From Methylomicrobium sp. wino1 (lineage in GTDB: Bacteria > Pseudomonadota > Gammaproteobacteria > Methylococcales > Methylomonadaceae): DNA of 64,000 nt. Below the pieces are notes generated by a model. It was not told where the DNA came from. It did no database searches and worked only from the letters and a program-made list of their open reading frames with translations. Position 1 is the first letter of the stretch, and every line of letters starts with the position of its first letter. The stretch is taken from NCBI RefSeq assembly GCF_003932755.1, contig NZ_CP024202.1, positions 4,216,001 through 4,280,000 on the forward strand, in the 5' to 3' direction. The translations under genes were made by a program, and so were the position numbers. Below are positions 34,670 to 44,100 of this stretch, piece after piece.

Positions 34670-37045
34670 TTATTTTCTGCGATAAACATCGGAGCCTTCG
34701 ACTTTTTTCAGCTTGGCTTCCAATCCTTTCACCGAGTCGGCGGAGATGAACATATAGTCTTGCGACAAACCGGAGTTATCGATGAACGATGAAACTTGTT
34801 CATCGACTTTTGCCTGCGTCTGCCAAAATTTGGGTTTGGTTCGGTAAGCGATCACATAGCAGGGATATTCCGGCATGTATTTGACCGATTTTTGTACCAG
34901 ATACACCTTCGCAATGACCGGATGCCGATCGAAATAGCCGACAAAATCGGCGACGATGTCGGGGTCTAGGCCGTGTGGAATGAATTCGTCGGATTCCAGA
35001 ATCAGCGATCTCTCTTCCTGCGCGGAATTACGCAGATATTCCCAATTTTCCAAGCGCTCGTAAAAAGGCTCGGCTTCTTGCTCACGCCCTGCATCGTTAT
35101 AAAACTCGATCGCATAGCGGCACAGATTGGGCAAATATTCGGGGAATTTTTCCATCCATTTCTCAATATCCGCCAGTTGGCTTTCGTCTTTTTCAATGAT
35201 CAACCGGTACCAGAAACAATTGATTGCGGCGCTTGAGTTTTCAGGATAGCGGCGCAACAGTTCCCGGTTCGCGCTATTAAAAAGTGCATAGTCGTTCAAA
35301 CGGTTAGCCGCTGTAATCAGCTCGTCCAATTCGGTATCGTTCAAATCTTGTATCGTCTTTTCCCGAAGCTCTTGGTATTTTTCCGACCATGAACGAAATT
35401 CATTATGGCTGACTTGCCAATTTTCCTGCGCCTCGACTTGCCACTCGTCGTTGAATCGGCAGATCAGCTTGGCCTCCATCGCGCCGAGCAACCTAGAAGC
35501 CGCGGATTCTGCCGGCGCTTGCGGAGCCTTGAATGACGTCGACAATGCCGCCAAGCGGTCGGATATCGCCGGATGAGTCGCCGAGTAATTGGTTTTTTCC
35601 TTCAATGCAAATTCCGCCGCTTCGGAAACGTTTTCAACCGAAGCAAAAAACTGTGGAACATCGGCATAAGGTCTAACGGATTGAATATCGTCTTCGTGAT
35701 GACTTTTATCCCAAATCTTTCTCCAGAATACGGAGTCGAATTGATTGCCGTAGACGGCGATAGCCGACAATGATTCGGCCATCGCCTCCTTTCCGACCAT
35801 GCGGGCCGAAAAAGCGTCCGCCTCGTATTCGCAATATCTGGACAGCGCAAAACTGTGCGCGCTGAAAGCCGCTATGAACCAATCGTAAAATCGGTTCAAT
35901 CTCAATGCGTACCAAAGAGGATCGAATCTCAACCGTTCGCCCAGCACCAACCAACTGTTGCGAATTCGATATATCCATTGACCCAGCGCATTGTCCTTGG
36001 CCGCGACGTGACCGTATTCATGACCGATGACACCGGCAAGCTGTTTATGATTCAGCGACTGCATCAATGGCAGGCCCAGCGTCAGCACCACCGGGCCCAT
36101 GCCGAAAAAACCCAATAGCCCGCCATTTCGCGAAACCGAAGCGTTGAGATTCGAATCGATGAAAACTCTGGAAAAATTAGGCCCCTTGGTTTTTTTGCGA
36201 ATTTTGTCCAAATAGGCGAACAGCGCCGGACATTCTTTGCGTTTCATTTCGATGCCGCTGTATTGATAACCCGGCATCAACAGCGATTTTCCAAGATGCC
36301 ACGCAAAGCCGATGGGGATCAATGCGAGCAAGAACGCGATTTTGGCGCCGAGGACATTGGAACCCGTAAATCCGGCCAATACGAATGCGCTGGCGAGTAT
36401 GCCGATGCCGACCGGTATCATCAAAAAGATACTACCGACGACGACAAGGTATCCCAGAACCGCCAAGGTAAGCGTCTTGCGCTTCAGCCATTTTGGATCG
36501 GAACCCGCGCGACTTTCTATCGACTTGACCAGTGAGACGAAATCCAGATTTCTTTGTTTTCTGACTTCCGGCGATTCAATCGAAACTTTGTCGGATATCA
36601 GCAATAAAATAAACAGTATCGGCAAGGTCAGACTGAAAAATAGCGCAAAAATGAATATTCCGTTAAACCGGAAATTGCCGATTCGATAGGTCAACCCTGC
36701 ATCGTGTTCCAGCCCCCATTCACTGACGAACGGCATCTCGTCCCGGCCGGTATGATAAATCCACTTTTTTTTGTTGCTCCGGATTCCGGACAGGCTCCAT
36801 TCAAGCACGCCGGCACGTAATATCGCAGATTTCGGGCCGTTCTTGGTGTTGGCGCTGCCATGCAACAAAAATTCGGGACGGGAATTGAACATGACGATAT
36901 CGCGTTTTTCATAACGCCAATGAAAAGGTCCCTTCAGCGTATAAGTTTCACGAATGGGCGGTGTCGTGGATTGATTCCCGGCGGTAAAAACGACGGCCGG
37001 CAGCCAAATCGCGATGAATATTACGGTCAATAACAGTTGCGGCAT
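34670..37045 (-). CDS. M48-family membrane metallopeptidase with C-terminal extension
   Basis: 791 residues. Signal/anchor at the N-terminus, three or four membrane spans between about 115 and 250, then the zinc motif VIGHEYGHVAAKDNA near residue 342 and the downstream Glu ligand region CEYEADAFSARMVG. A long C-terminal half (from about 470) has helical repeats that look TPR-like. M48 enzymes such as HtpX and BepA cut damaged envelope proteins. This one is much longer than HtpX. Target unknown; the gene stands alone. Confidence 0.85.
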   Translation of the reverse strand: MPQLLLTVIFIAIWLPAVVFTAGNQSTTPPIRETYTLKGPFHWRYEKRDIVMFNSRPEFLLHGSANTKNGPKSAILRAGVLEWSLSGIRSNKKKWIYHTGRDEMPFVSEWGLEHDAGLTYRIGNFRFNGIFIFALFFSLTLPILFILLLISDKVSIESPEVRKQRNLDFVSLVKSIESRAGSDPKWLKRKTLTLAVLGYLVVVGSIFLMIPVGIGILASAFVLAGFTGSNVLGAKIAFLLALIPIGFAWHLGKSLLMPGYQYSGIEMKRKECPALFAYLDKIRKKTKGPNFSRVFIDSNLNASVSRNGGLLGFFGMGPVVLTLGLPLMQSLNHKQLAGVIGHEYGHVAAKDNALGQWIYRIRNSWLVLGERLRFDPLWYALRLNRFYDWFIAAFSAHSFALSRYCEYEADAFSARMVGKEAMAESLSAIAVYGNQFDSVFWRKIWDKSHHEDDIQSVRPYADVPQFFASVENVSEAAEFALKEKTNYSATHPAISDRLAALSTSFKAPQAPAESAASRLLGAMEAKLICRFNDEWQVEAQENWQVSHNEFRSWSEKYQELREKTIQDLNDTELDELITAANRLNDYALFNSANRELLRRYPENSSAAINCFWYRLIIEKDESQLADIEKWMEKFPEYLPNLCRYAIEFYNDAGREQEAEPFYERLENWEYLRNSAQEERSLILESDEFIPHGLDPDIVADFVGYFDRHPVIAKVYLVQKSVKYMPEYPCYVIAYRTKPKFWQTQAKVDEQVSSFIDNSGLSQDYMFISADSVKGLEAKLKKVEGSDVYRRK

Positions 37046-37160
37046 ACGGTAACCCTCGATTAATTAACGTCTTAACTGCTTACACATGATGCGAATCCGT
37101 CCACGAATTTCTTCCCGTAGCCCTACTCCCTTTTGATTGAAAAACCGTCTAAGAATAAAA

Positions 37161-37328
37161 GGCATGGGATGTGTCTATCGAGGACCGCCGTTCACCCAGC
37201 ACCTAAATAAGCCATGATTTTGAATCATTGCCAAAGACCTATGGAATTTAGGTGCTGGGTAAACCCATCCATGGGGGCTTGACGGCAGCTCCCTGCTGCC
37301 GATATCCTCGCTAGCCACACCCCATACC
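37161..37328. repeat. Family B repeat interrupted by a 65-bp element
   Basis: Ends GGCATGGGATGTGTCTATCG and, complemented, GGTATGGGGTGTGGCTAGCG. The 65-bp element sits in the core at the same site as in the copies at 92 and 51150. It occupies part of the 1.1-kb gene-free stretch 37046-38189, which holds only repeats. Confidence 0.7.
37195..37259. mobile_element. 65-bp palindromic insertion element, copy A2
   Basis: CCCAGCACCTAAATAAGCC at the left, GGAATTTAGGTGCTGGG at the right. Exactly 65 bp. Flanks TTCA (left) and TAAA (right), so the 4-bp duplication seen in A1 and A3 is not exact here. Confidence 0.7.
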
Positions 37329-37412
37329 TTCATAAAGTTAGCTAATTTTTGAGTATAAAGGGGGTAACACTCATAGAGAACTACGGGAAACTTGAGGACC
37401 CGATCTCCCCTC

Positions 37413-37495
37413 TTCGCTCATCAAAATTCGGCATAGGTGCGCCTGTCCGGAGGTTGTCATGGCCTCTGCAGTAAATCGGAAGTGCGAAAGGTATA
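37413..37495. repeat. Short derivative of the 160-bp repeat
   Basis: TTCGCTCATCAAAATTCGGC at the left and a GGAAGTGCGAAAGGTATA right end match the two terminal repeats of the 348 and 51150 elements, but the interior is shortened and different. Confidence 0.5.
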
Positions 37496-37645
37496 TCTTG
37501 CTTTGATATTATTTAATCGCGCCGAGACTAAAAGCGCGAGAACAGCAAATATGATGAATCCGCCGGTCGCAATCGAATGTCAACGGGAACAGTGTCAGCG
37601 ACTACCGGTACCTATTTACTATTAAAGTCTCGGCGTGAATAGTAA

Positions 37646-37792
37646 TTCTACTTTGTCAGATTGAAGAAAAAGCCGTCATGCCCGAAGGGCACAAGAGCGG
37701 ACATCCAGTGTCATGGATGGCAAGCTTCCCCCATCCTTGGGCCTGGATTCCGGCAATCCCTGCAGGAATAACGAGAATCTGACAAAGTAGAA
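37646..37792. repeat. 147-bp element bounded by a perfect 17-bp inverted repeat
   Basis: TTCTACTTTGTCAGATT at 37646-37662 and its exact complement at 37776-37792. The interior holds a CCGTCATGCCC-type stretch common in dispersed repeats. No clear target duplication. Confidence 0.65.
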
Positions 37793-37797
37793 GTATC

Positions 37798-37943
37798 GTA
37801 AGTATTCAGTCCCCCTCTTTAAAAAAGAGGGGTTAGGGGAGATTTTTTAAAATAAATCCCCCTCAATCCCCCTTTTTCAAAGGGGGAGGCCAATAATTAC
37901 CGCCTGAATTGCGGCAATTTGCCAACGGGGCCTGAATACTTAC
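37798..37943. mobile_element. 146-bp MITE-like element, copy F2 (8-bp target duplication)
   Basis: Ends GTAAGTATTCAGTCCCCC and, complemented, GTAAGTATTCAGGCCCC. Flanked by GAAGTATC at 37790-37797 and 37944-37951. Interior: CCTCTTTAAAAAAGAGG hairpin and runs of CCCC/GGGG, unlike the interior of F1 at 11073. Confidence 0.75.
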
Positions 37944-38096
37944 GAAGTATCTATTCGGCGAATTTGTGTGTTGGCTGACGGTAGTCAAATTTACTTCGAA
38001 TAGTTACCGTGAATGATTCTATTCCGGATAGAACGGCCTTCGACAAATTTAGGGCGAATGATAGTTTAAGAATTGAAATTATGTAAGGAAATCCCA

Positions 38097-38135
38097 AAAC
38101 TGAAGTTTCTCTTATTTTCCGAGAAACTTCAGTTT
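38097..38135 (-). terminator. Strong hairpin downstream of nifS
   Basis: 15-bp perfect stem AAACTGAAGTTTCTC / GAGAAACTTCAGTTT with a 9-base loop, 55 bases after the nifS stop. No clear T tract on the minus strand, so it may be a 3'-end stabiliser rather than a classical terminator. Confidence 0.6.
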
Positions 38136-38189
38136 CGAGGCTACAGGGGGGAATTTCATCGAGATGCAAGCCAGTCGATTGCCGTGTTT

Positions 38190-39398
38190 TTAAGCATAGG
38201 TCGGCTGAAACGCCTGCTCGGGATTCGCGACCGGACCGTTGCCGTCCCAGTACGGCGATAGTTTCCGCAACGTTGCGACGATGCCCGGCATGACTTTCAA
38301 GACCTCCTCGACCTCATGCATCGTGTTGTAACGCGAGAACGAAAAGCGGATCGTACCGTGCGCGGCGGTGTACGGAATATCCATCGCGCGCATCACATGC
38401 GATGGCTCAAGCGAACCCGAGGTGCAGGCCGAACCGCTCGAAGCGGCGATGCCGGCTTTGTTCAGCAACATCAAGATCGCCTCGCCCTCGATGTATTCGA
38501 ACGCGATATCGGTCGTGTTCGGCAGGCGATTGTTCAGATCGCCGGTAATGAAGCAATGCGGAATCTGTTCGACGATGCCTCGCTCCAAGCGGTCCCGCAT
38601 CGCCTTGACCTGGATGTTTTCATATTCCATGTATTCCAGGGCCAATTCGCAGGCCTTACCCAAACCGACGATGGAGGCGGTATTTTCGGTGCCTGCGCGG
38701 CGGCCGCGCTCTTGGTGGCCTCCTCGAAGCAGCGGCCGGAAGCGTGTACCGCGCCGCAGGTACAGCACGCCGATGCCTTTCGGCGCATGCAGCTTGTGTC
38801 CCGAAATCGACAGCATGTCGATCTTGGTGTCCTGCAGCATCATCGGAATCTTGCCGACCGCCTGGACCGCGTCGGTATGAAACATCACGCCGGCTGCATG
38901 GGCCATTTCGGCCATCTCGACGACCGGAAAGATCGTGCCGGTCTCGTTGTTCGCCCACATCACCGACACGATCGCGACCTGGTCGGACAGCATTTTCTGG
39001 TAGGCATCGAGGTTTAAACGGCCGCATCTGTCGACCGGCAGCCTGTGTATCGTATAGCCTTCCTTTTCGAGATATTCGCAAAGACTCAGTATCGCCGGAT
39101 GCTCGACCGTGGTCGTGATGATTTCCTTCTTGTTCGGCTGCGCCTTGATCGCCGACAGAATCGCGGTCGAATCCGATTCGGTGCCGCACGACGTGAAGAT
39201 GATCTCCGAATCGTGTTCGGCGCCGATCAATTCCTGCACCTGTTGCCGCGCTTTCTTGAGCGCCTTCGCGACACCGTCGGCGAATTTGTGGATCGACGAC
39301 GGATTGCCGAACTGTTCGGTAAAAAACGGCAGCATCGCATCGACGACGAGCGGGTCGACCTTGGTCGTGGCATTGTTATCCAAATAAATGTCGCTCAT
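38190..39398 (-). CDS. nifS: Cysteine desulfurase NifS
   Basis: 402 residues. PLP-binding Lys in SISGHKLHAPKGIG, His in TTTVEHPAI, and the active Cys loop SSGSACTSGSLEPSHVM. It releases sulfur from cysteine and passes it to NifU. The ATG at 39398 is two bases after the nifU stop; a longer frame from 39983 lies inside nifU and is not real. Third gene of the iscA-nifU-nifS operon. Confidence 0.95.
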   Translation of the reverse strand: MSDIYLDNNATTKVDPLVVDAMLPFFTEQFGNPSSIHKFADGVAKALKKARQQVQELIGAEHDSEIIFTSCGTESDSTAILSAIKAQPNKKEIITTTVEHPAILSLCEYLEKEGYTIHRLPVDRCGRLNLDAYQKMLSDQVAIVSVMWANNETGTIFPVVEMAEMAHAAGVMFHTDAVQAVGKIPMMLQDTKIDMLSISGHKLHAPKGIGVLYLRRGTRFRPLLRGGHQERGRRAGTENTASIVGLGKACELALEYMEYENIQVKAMRDRLERGIVEQIPHCFITGDLNNRLPNTTDIAFEYIEGEAILMLLNKAGIAASSGSACTSGSLEPSHVMRAMDIPYTAAHGTIRFSFSRYNTMHEVEEVLKVMPGIVATLRKLSPYWDGNGPVANPEQAFQPTYA

Positions 39399-39400
39399 GA

Positions 39401-40297
39401 TCAGCCTCCCGCCGCAACGGCGACCTTGTGCATTTGCGAAGCCGGAATCACGCGAATGAATTCGCCCAAGACCTCCATCAAGCGCTGTTGTATGCCGGCG
39501 ATCGTCATCGCGGCCATCTGACAGCCGCTGCAAGCGCCGGTCATGTTGACATAGGCGGTGTTGTCGACGACTTCGACCAGTTCGACGTCGCCTCCGTCGG
39601 CCATCAATTGCGGACGCAGCGATTCGAGCACTTCCTCGATTTTCTTGATGCGCTGCAGGTTGGTCAGCGGCTTTTTCTCCATGACGACGGCTTCGATCGG
39701 CGCGGCATTCGGGTCGAAGGTCTCGCCGCGTTCCTTCAAGACCCGCTCGAGGATGCCTTCGATATCCTCGTGGCAGGCCGCGCAGCCGCCGCCCGCCTTC
39801 GTGAAGTTGGTAACGTCCTCGACCGTGCGCAATTTGTTCGCCCAGACCATCTCTTCGATCATTACCGCGTCGATCGCAAAGCATTTGCAAATCAGCGCGC
39901 CTTCTTCGTGATCGTCCTGCCATTCCTCGCCCCGGTAATTCGCGACGGCGGCCTGCAAGGCTTCGCGGCCCATCACCGAACAATGCATCTTCTCCGGCGG
40001 CAGCCCGTCCAACTCGTTCGCGATGTCCTGATTGCTGACTTTCAAAGCATCATCGAGCGTCATGCCTTTGATGATTTCGGTCAACACCGACGACGACGCG
40101 ATCGCCGAGCCGCAGCCGAAGGTTTGAAAGCCCGCGTCTTCGATCACCCCGGTTGCTTCGTTGACTTTCAAGGTCAGCCGTAGCGCATCGCCGCAACTGA
40201 TCGAGCCGACTTCGCCGATCGCATTCGCACCGGCCACGGCGCCGGCATTTTTCGGATTGAAAAAATGGTCTTTGACTTTTTCTGAATAATCCCACAT
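39401..40297 (-). CDS. nifU: Fe-S cluster scaffold NifU (three-domain)
   Basis: 298 residues with the full NifU layout: IscU-like N-terminal domain ([30 protein letters not shown] cysteines), a central [2Fe-2S] BFD-like domain ([19 protein letters not shown]) and a C-terminal Nfu domain ([18 protein letters not shown]). It assembles clusters for nitrogenase proteins with sulfur from NifS. The complete three-domain form is a marker of nitrogen-fixing bacteria. It lies 18 bases after the A-type carrier gene. Confidence 0.95.
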   Translation of the reverse strand: MWDYSEKVKDHFFNPKNAGAVAGANAIGEVGSISCGDALRLTLKVNEATGVIEDAGFQTFGCGSAIASSSVLTEIIKGMTLDDALKVSNQDIANELDGLPPEKMHCSVMGREALQAAVANYRGEEWQDDHEEGALICKCFAIDAVMIEEMVWANKLRTVEDVTNFTKAGGGCAACHEDIEGILERVLKERGETFDPNAAPIEAVVMEKKPLTNLQRIKKIEEVLESLRPQLMADGGDVELVEVVDNTAYVNMTGACSGCQMAAMTIAGIQQRLMEVLGEFIRVIPASQMHKVAVAAGG

Positions 40298-40315
40298 GAC
40301 TGCATCCTCGGCCGG

Positions 40316-40672
40316 TTATGAACACGTTTTGGTCGGCGCGCCGGTGTCGCTGGTATTAAACGACGAGCCGCACGCGCAGCTTTTCACTGCGTTCGGATTG
40401 GTGAATTTGAAGCCGGAGCCGTCCAGGCTATCGACGAAATCGATCGACATGCCGTCCAATTTCGGCAGACTGAGCGGATCGACGAAAACTTTGACTTCGC
40501 CGCAATCGATCACGGTGTCGTCCTGACTTTCGTTTGCCTCTAAACGCAATCCGTAGGACAAGCCGGAACAACCGCCGTCGGTCACTTCGATGCGCAGTCC
40601 CCCGGTCGGCTTGTCGGAACTGCCAATAAATCGGCCCACCGCTTTGACGGCGCTTTCGGTTAACGTAATCAT
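40316..40672 (-). CDS. A-type Fe-S carrier of the nif operon (IscA/HesB-like)
   Basis: 118 residues. A-type carrier with three conserved Cys (GGCSGLSY, and SCACGSSF near the C-terminus). It delivers clusters to target proteins. ATG at 40672 has AGGAG seven bases upstream, inside a 36-base leader from a sigma-54 promoter. First gene of the operon with nifU and nifS. Often called iscAnif or hesB. Confidence 0.9.
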   Translation of the reverse strand: MITLTESAVKAVGRFIGSSDKPTGGLRIEVTDGGCSGLSYGLRLEANESQDDTVIDCGEVKVFVDPLSLPKLDGMSIDFVDSLDGSGFKFTNPNAVKSCACGSSFNTSDTGAPTKTCS

Positions 40673-40718
40673 CTTAAAGTCTCCTGAACGATTTGGCATT
40701 GATTTTGTAAATCTATAA

Positions 40719-40734
40719 AGCAACGCCCATGCCA
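40719..40734 (-). promoter_or_regulatory. Sigma-54 (-24/-12) promoter of iscA-nifU-nifS
   Basis: On the minus strand: TGGCATG-GGCG-TTGCT, against consensus TGGCACG-N4-TTGCW; one mismatch outside N4. The GG and GC cores have the right spacing. About 47 bases upstream of the ATG at 40672. Confidence 0.8.
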
Positions 40735-40830
40735 GACCGGAATCAGGTTTTCAAGTGATTGATATTATGAAAGCTATGTGAAGTACGAAGACAGGACTGC
40801 GGACGCGATCCACGACATGCGCAAGTGTTT

Positions 40831-40846
40831 TGTAGCATTTGCTACA
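40831..40846. promoter_or_regulatory. NifA-type upstream activator site
   Basis: TGT-AGCATTTGCT-ACA fits TGT-N10-ACA exactly and sits in a larger perfect palindrome (TTTTGTAGCA-TT-TGCTACAAAA). It lies about 100 bases upstream of the sigma-54 promoter, the normal enhancer distance. Confidence 0.72.
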
Positions 40847-40867
40847 AAATTTCAACAGGAGAACACC

Positions 40868-41119
40868 ATGAATATAAATGAGCTCGACATCGGCGACGTC
40901 GTTTACGCGGCAAAAGCCATCACCGACGACGGATCGATGCCCGATTGCAACGAAGGCGAACTATTGGCCCAGGCAGGTTCGCGCGGAGTCATTGTTATGA
41001 AAGGCCACATCGAAGAGACACTGCAACAGGCAGTATTTCTGGTTCGTTTCGAAGACGAAACGCTGACGTTGGGTAGACCTATCGGCTGCTGGGCGGAGGA
41101 TTTGTCGATCGACTGTTAA
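40868..41119 (+). CDS. NifZ-family protein
   Basis: 83 residues. The pattern DIGDVVYAAKAITDDGSMP, GELLAQAGSRGVIV, VFLVRFED and PIGCWAEDL matches NifZ, a small chaperone-like factor in MoFe-protein P-cluster maturation. The ATG at 40868 has AGGAG upstream. It is divergent from the nif operon; the NifA-type site lies only 22 bases from its ATG, too near to serve it as a standard enhancer. Confidence 0.72.
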   Translation: MNINELDIGDVVYAAKAITDDGSMPDCNEGELLAQAGSRGVIVMKGHIEETLQQAVFLVRFEDETLTLGRPIGCWAEDLSIDC

Positions 41120-41287
41120 GGGCCAAAACTGGCTCAATTCTGTTGGCCATTGACAAATTGACAAAATCGCCCTATTTATCTGAAATGCAACATCAAACGG
41201 CGATTCAACATCATCCAAAAACGCCCGGCAAAGAATAGTGAGTTCCTACGCGTGACTGTATCGATCGTTTTTGCTAGGCTTGCGCGC

Positions 41288-41665
41288 ATGACATTCGACG
41301 AATCCAATTCTCATCATTTAGTCCGCCCGCGTATCCATATCGGAACAGGCAATGGAATTGCCATCGGCCCCGGAAAAATCGATTTGCTCAGGGCGATCGC
41401 TCAAACCGGTTCGATAGCCGCGGCGGCTCGCACTCTCAAAATGCCCTATAAACGCGCCTGGCTGTTGATCGACAGTCTCAATCAAGGATTTGGTCGACCG
41501 GTCGTCAGCACCGCGAGCGGCGGTAAAGAAGGCGGCGGAACCTTTTTGACGCCGTTGGGAGTGAATCTGTTGGAACGCTATACCGCGCTTGAACAACGAA
41601 TCAACGACGCATCGAGCGAAGAAATCAGAGCGTTATGCGATTTAGCGGATCGCCTTCCTGAATAA
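41288..41665 (+). CDS. ModE-like molybdate regulator (DNA-binding domain only)
   Basis: About 125 residues: the winged helix-turn-helix of ModE (GPGKIDLLRAIAQTGSIAAA, MPYKRAWLLIDSLN, GGGTFLTPLG). The C-terminal molybdate-binding (MOP) domains are absent, so it is a short form. Likely controls the porin-modABC genes downstream. ATG at 41288 preferred to a GTG at 41252. Confidence 0.83.
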   Translation: MTFDESNSHHLVRPRIHIGTGNGIAIGPGKIDLLRAIAQTGSIAAAARTLKMPYKRAWLLIDSLNQGFGRPVVSTASGGKEGGGTFLTPLGVNLLERYTALEQRINDASSEEIRALCDLADRLPE

Positions 41666-41789
41666 GAAGACACGGCCCCATTTTTTCATTGATTGGCATG
41701 GAATTCGCTTAACAATTAGCGTTATATCATTTTTGACCACACGATTCGTTAAATGCGACAATTTAAACCCGACGGTAAAAATTAACGCG

Positions 41790-43304
41790 ATGTTCAAAAA
41801 ACCACTTTCCCAATTAGCATCGGAATATTCGACAGATACAGCCATACCCGGCATTACGTTGGCGGTCGCCGGCTTGATTTCGAGTCCGATTGCGCTAGCC
41901 GATGCCACCGCCAAGAGACCGGCCCCACCGCCGTTTGCTTGCTTTTCGAGTCAAATGAACGACCGTTTGTCGGATCAGCCGCGTTATGAAAAACCGCTCT
42001 GGAACTTACATGACGCATTAACAGTGCCCGACTGGCTTTCGATCTCGCTCGAACAACGCACTCGCTATGAAATCCTTGATGGGCAATTTAGAGCCCATGC
42101 GCAAGGAGGCGATCAACAGATTCCGCTGGAAACATGCCTGAGCCTGGAAGCGAGCTTCGACGCGTTTCGTTTTGGCGTCGAATTTCTCGATTCGCGGCAA
42201 TTCGGCAGCGATTCGGGCTCGCCGATCAACAACACCCATGCGAACGAAGCCGATTTTCTACAAGCTTACCTGGCCTTCGCGCAACGGAATTTTCTCGACA
42301 GCGGCATCGGCGCCGAAGTAATTCTCGGCCGGCAGACGCTCAATTTCGGCAGCCGCCGTCTGGTCGCACGCAATGTCTTCCGCAACACGATCAATGCCTT
42401 CACCGGCGCGCGGCTGCGTTTCCAGGACAACGGCAAATGGCAATTCAACGGTTTCGTAACGATGCCGGTCGGCCGCTATCCGAACGACCGTCAGGAACTG
42501 CAGGACGGCAAGCACGAGTGGGATAAGGAATTGTACAAGACCTGGTTCTCCGGCGGCTTTCTGGAGATTTACGACATCGGCTGGAAAACCAATGCCGAAC
42601 TCTATCTGTATCATCTGAGCGAAGGCGATCAAAACGATAATGCGACACGCAACCGGCGCTTATTTACGCCGGGCATGCGCTGGTACCGCAAGGCGGCCAG
42701 AGGCGAGTTCGATTTTCAACTCGAAACCGCCGGGCAATTCGGCACGATGCGCGCGACGAAGGAAGCCGGCGACGGACGCGATTTGGATCATACCGCCTGG
42801 TTTCAGCACGTTTCGATCGGCTATACCGTCGACATGCCGTGGTTGCCGCGTCTCGCCCTGCACTACGATTACGCAAGCGGCGACAGCGATCCGAACGACG
42901 ACAAAAGCGAGCGCTTCGATACCTTGTTCGGCGCGCGGCGCTTCGAATACAGCCCGACCGGCATCTACGGCGTCGTCGCGCGCGGCAATCTTAATTCGCC
43001 CGGATACCGACTCAACATTTCGCCGCGCTACGACCTTCAAGCTTTCTTCAGCCATCGTTTTTTCTGGCTCGCCGAAAGCCGCGACTCCTGGACAGCAGCG
43101 GGCTTGCGCGATGCGAGCGGCGCATCGGGCGACTATCTGGGCCACCAGATCGAGCTGTCGACACGCTGGAACGTCAATAGCAGCTTGAACTTCGAAACCG
43201 GCTGGGCGCATCTGTTCAAAGGCGGTTTCGCACGCGACGCGCCGAATGCACCCGACGGCCAGGACGTCGATTATTTCTATCTACAAAGCCTGTTTCGCTT
43301 CTGA
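41790..43304 (+). CDS. Outer-membrane porin of the alginate-export (AlgE-like) family
   Basis: About 504 residues. A signal-like region ends near PIALA. The mature part has alternating aromatic beta strands and ends in YFYLQSLFRF, a normal outer-membrane terminal Phe. The family exports or imports anionic substrates. Its place between the ModE-like gene and modA, 31 bases before modA, suggests uptake of molybdate rather than alginate. ATG at 41790 is chosen over one at 41733 to give a usual signal length. Confidence 0.78.
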   Translation: MFKKPLSQLASEYSTDTAIPGITLAVAGLISSPIALADATAKRPAPPPFACFSSQMNDRLSDQPRYEKPLWNLHDALTVPDWLSISLEQRTRYEILDGQFRAHAQGGDQQIPLETCLSLEASFDAFRFGVEFLDSRQFGSDSGSPINNTHANEADFLQAYLAFAQRNFLDSGIGAEVILGRQTLNFGSRRLVARNVFRNTINAFTGARLRFQDNGKWQFNGFVTMPVGRYPNDRQELQDGKHEWDKELYKTWFSGGFLEIYDIGWKTNAELYLYHLSEGDQNDNATRNRRLFTPGMRWYRKAARGEFDFQLETAGQFGTMRATKEAGDGRDLDHTAWFQHVSIGYTVDMPWLPRLALHYDYASGDSDPNDDKSERFDTLFGARRFEYSPTGIYGVVARGNLNSPGYRLNISPRYDLQAFFSHRFFWLAESRDSWTAAGLRDASGASGDYLGHQIELSTRWNVNSSLNFETGWAHLFKGGFARDAPNAPDGQDVDYFYLQSLFRF

Positions 43305-43335
43305 TTACCGATCCAACACCGCCGGAGAAAAACTG

Positions 43336-44100
43336 ATGAAAACGATTCAAACGTTACTACTGATCGTCTGTTGTTTGGCGGCCTCGCTCGCTCATGCCGA
43401 AAAAATCGTGATTGCGGCTGCGTCCGACCTCAAGTTCGCGCTCGATGAAATCGCCGCCGAATTCCGACAAATCCGCCCCGACGACACGATCGAAATCGTT
43501 TACGGCTCGTCGGGCAAGTTTTTTACTCAGATTCAGCAGGACGCTCCTTACGATCTGTATTTCTCGGCTGACATCGCGTTTCCGGAAAAACTGGCAAAAG
43601 CCGGTTTCGCGGCATCCGAAGTCAAGCCTTATGCCGTGGGCCGCATCGTGTTGTGGAGCGCTCAAATGGATGCCTCCAAACTGACGCTGAAAAACCTGAC
43701 CGATTCATCGATTACCCGCATTGCCATCGCCAATCCGAAACATGCGCCATACGGCAAAAGGGCCGAGGAAGCGCTTCGCTCGACGGGAATTTGGGCGGCC
43801 GTGGAAACAAAATTGGTGTACGGAGAAAATATCGCGCATACCGCGCAATTCGTGCAAACCGGCAACGCCCAAATCGGCATCATCGCATTATCACTGGCGC
43901 TGAATCCCGAGTTGGCCAAACTCGGCGATCATTATCTGATACCGGACACGCTGCACGAACCGCTTGCACAAGGCTATATCATCACCAAACGGGCAGCGGA
44001 CAATATCCTGGCCGAACGCTTCGCCGCCTATGTCGACTCCAAGCCGGCGCGCGAGGTGATGACCCGCTACGGATTCACATTACCGGCGAAAGACCGATGA
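43336..44100 (+). CDS. modA: Molybdate ABC transporter, periplasmic binding protein
   Basis: 254 residues. Sec signal ending SLAHA, then [38 protein letters not shown] and [17 protein letters not shown], all ModA motifs. It delivers molybdate (or tungstate) to ModB. It overlaps modB by 4 bases. Confidence 0.94.
   Translation: MKTIQTLLLIVCCLAASLAHAEKIVIAAASDLKFALDEIAAEFRQIRPDDTIEIVYGSSGKFFTQIQQDAPYDLYFSADIAFPEKLAKAGFAASEVKPYAVGRIVLWSAQMDASKLTLKNLTDSSITRIAIANPKHAPYGKRAEEALRSTGIWAAVETKLVYGENIAHTAQFVQTGNAQIGIIALSLALNPELAKLGDHYLIPDTLHEPLAQGYIITKRAADNILAERFAAYVDSKPAREVMTRYGFTLPAKDR

Noticed and set aside
37437-37625. 62-codon frame in the repeat-rich gap
   Set aside because: Overlaps a repeat end, has no ribosome site and no protein-like pattern.
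38656-39189. Long antisense and alternative frames over nifS and nifU
   Set aside because: Low-complexity Arg-rich shadows of GC-rich coding DNA.
40831-40846. NifA-type site as the activator of the NifZ-like gene
   Set aside because: It is 22 bases from that gene's ATG and no -24/-12 promoter lies between; the spacing fits the opposite operon.
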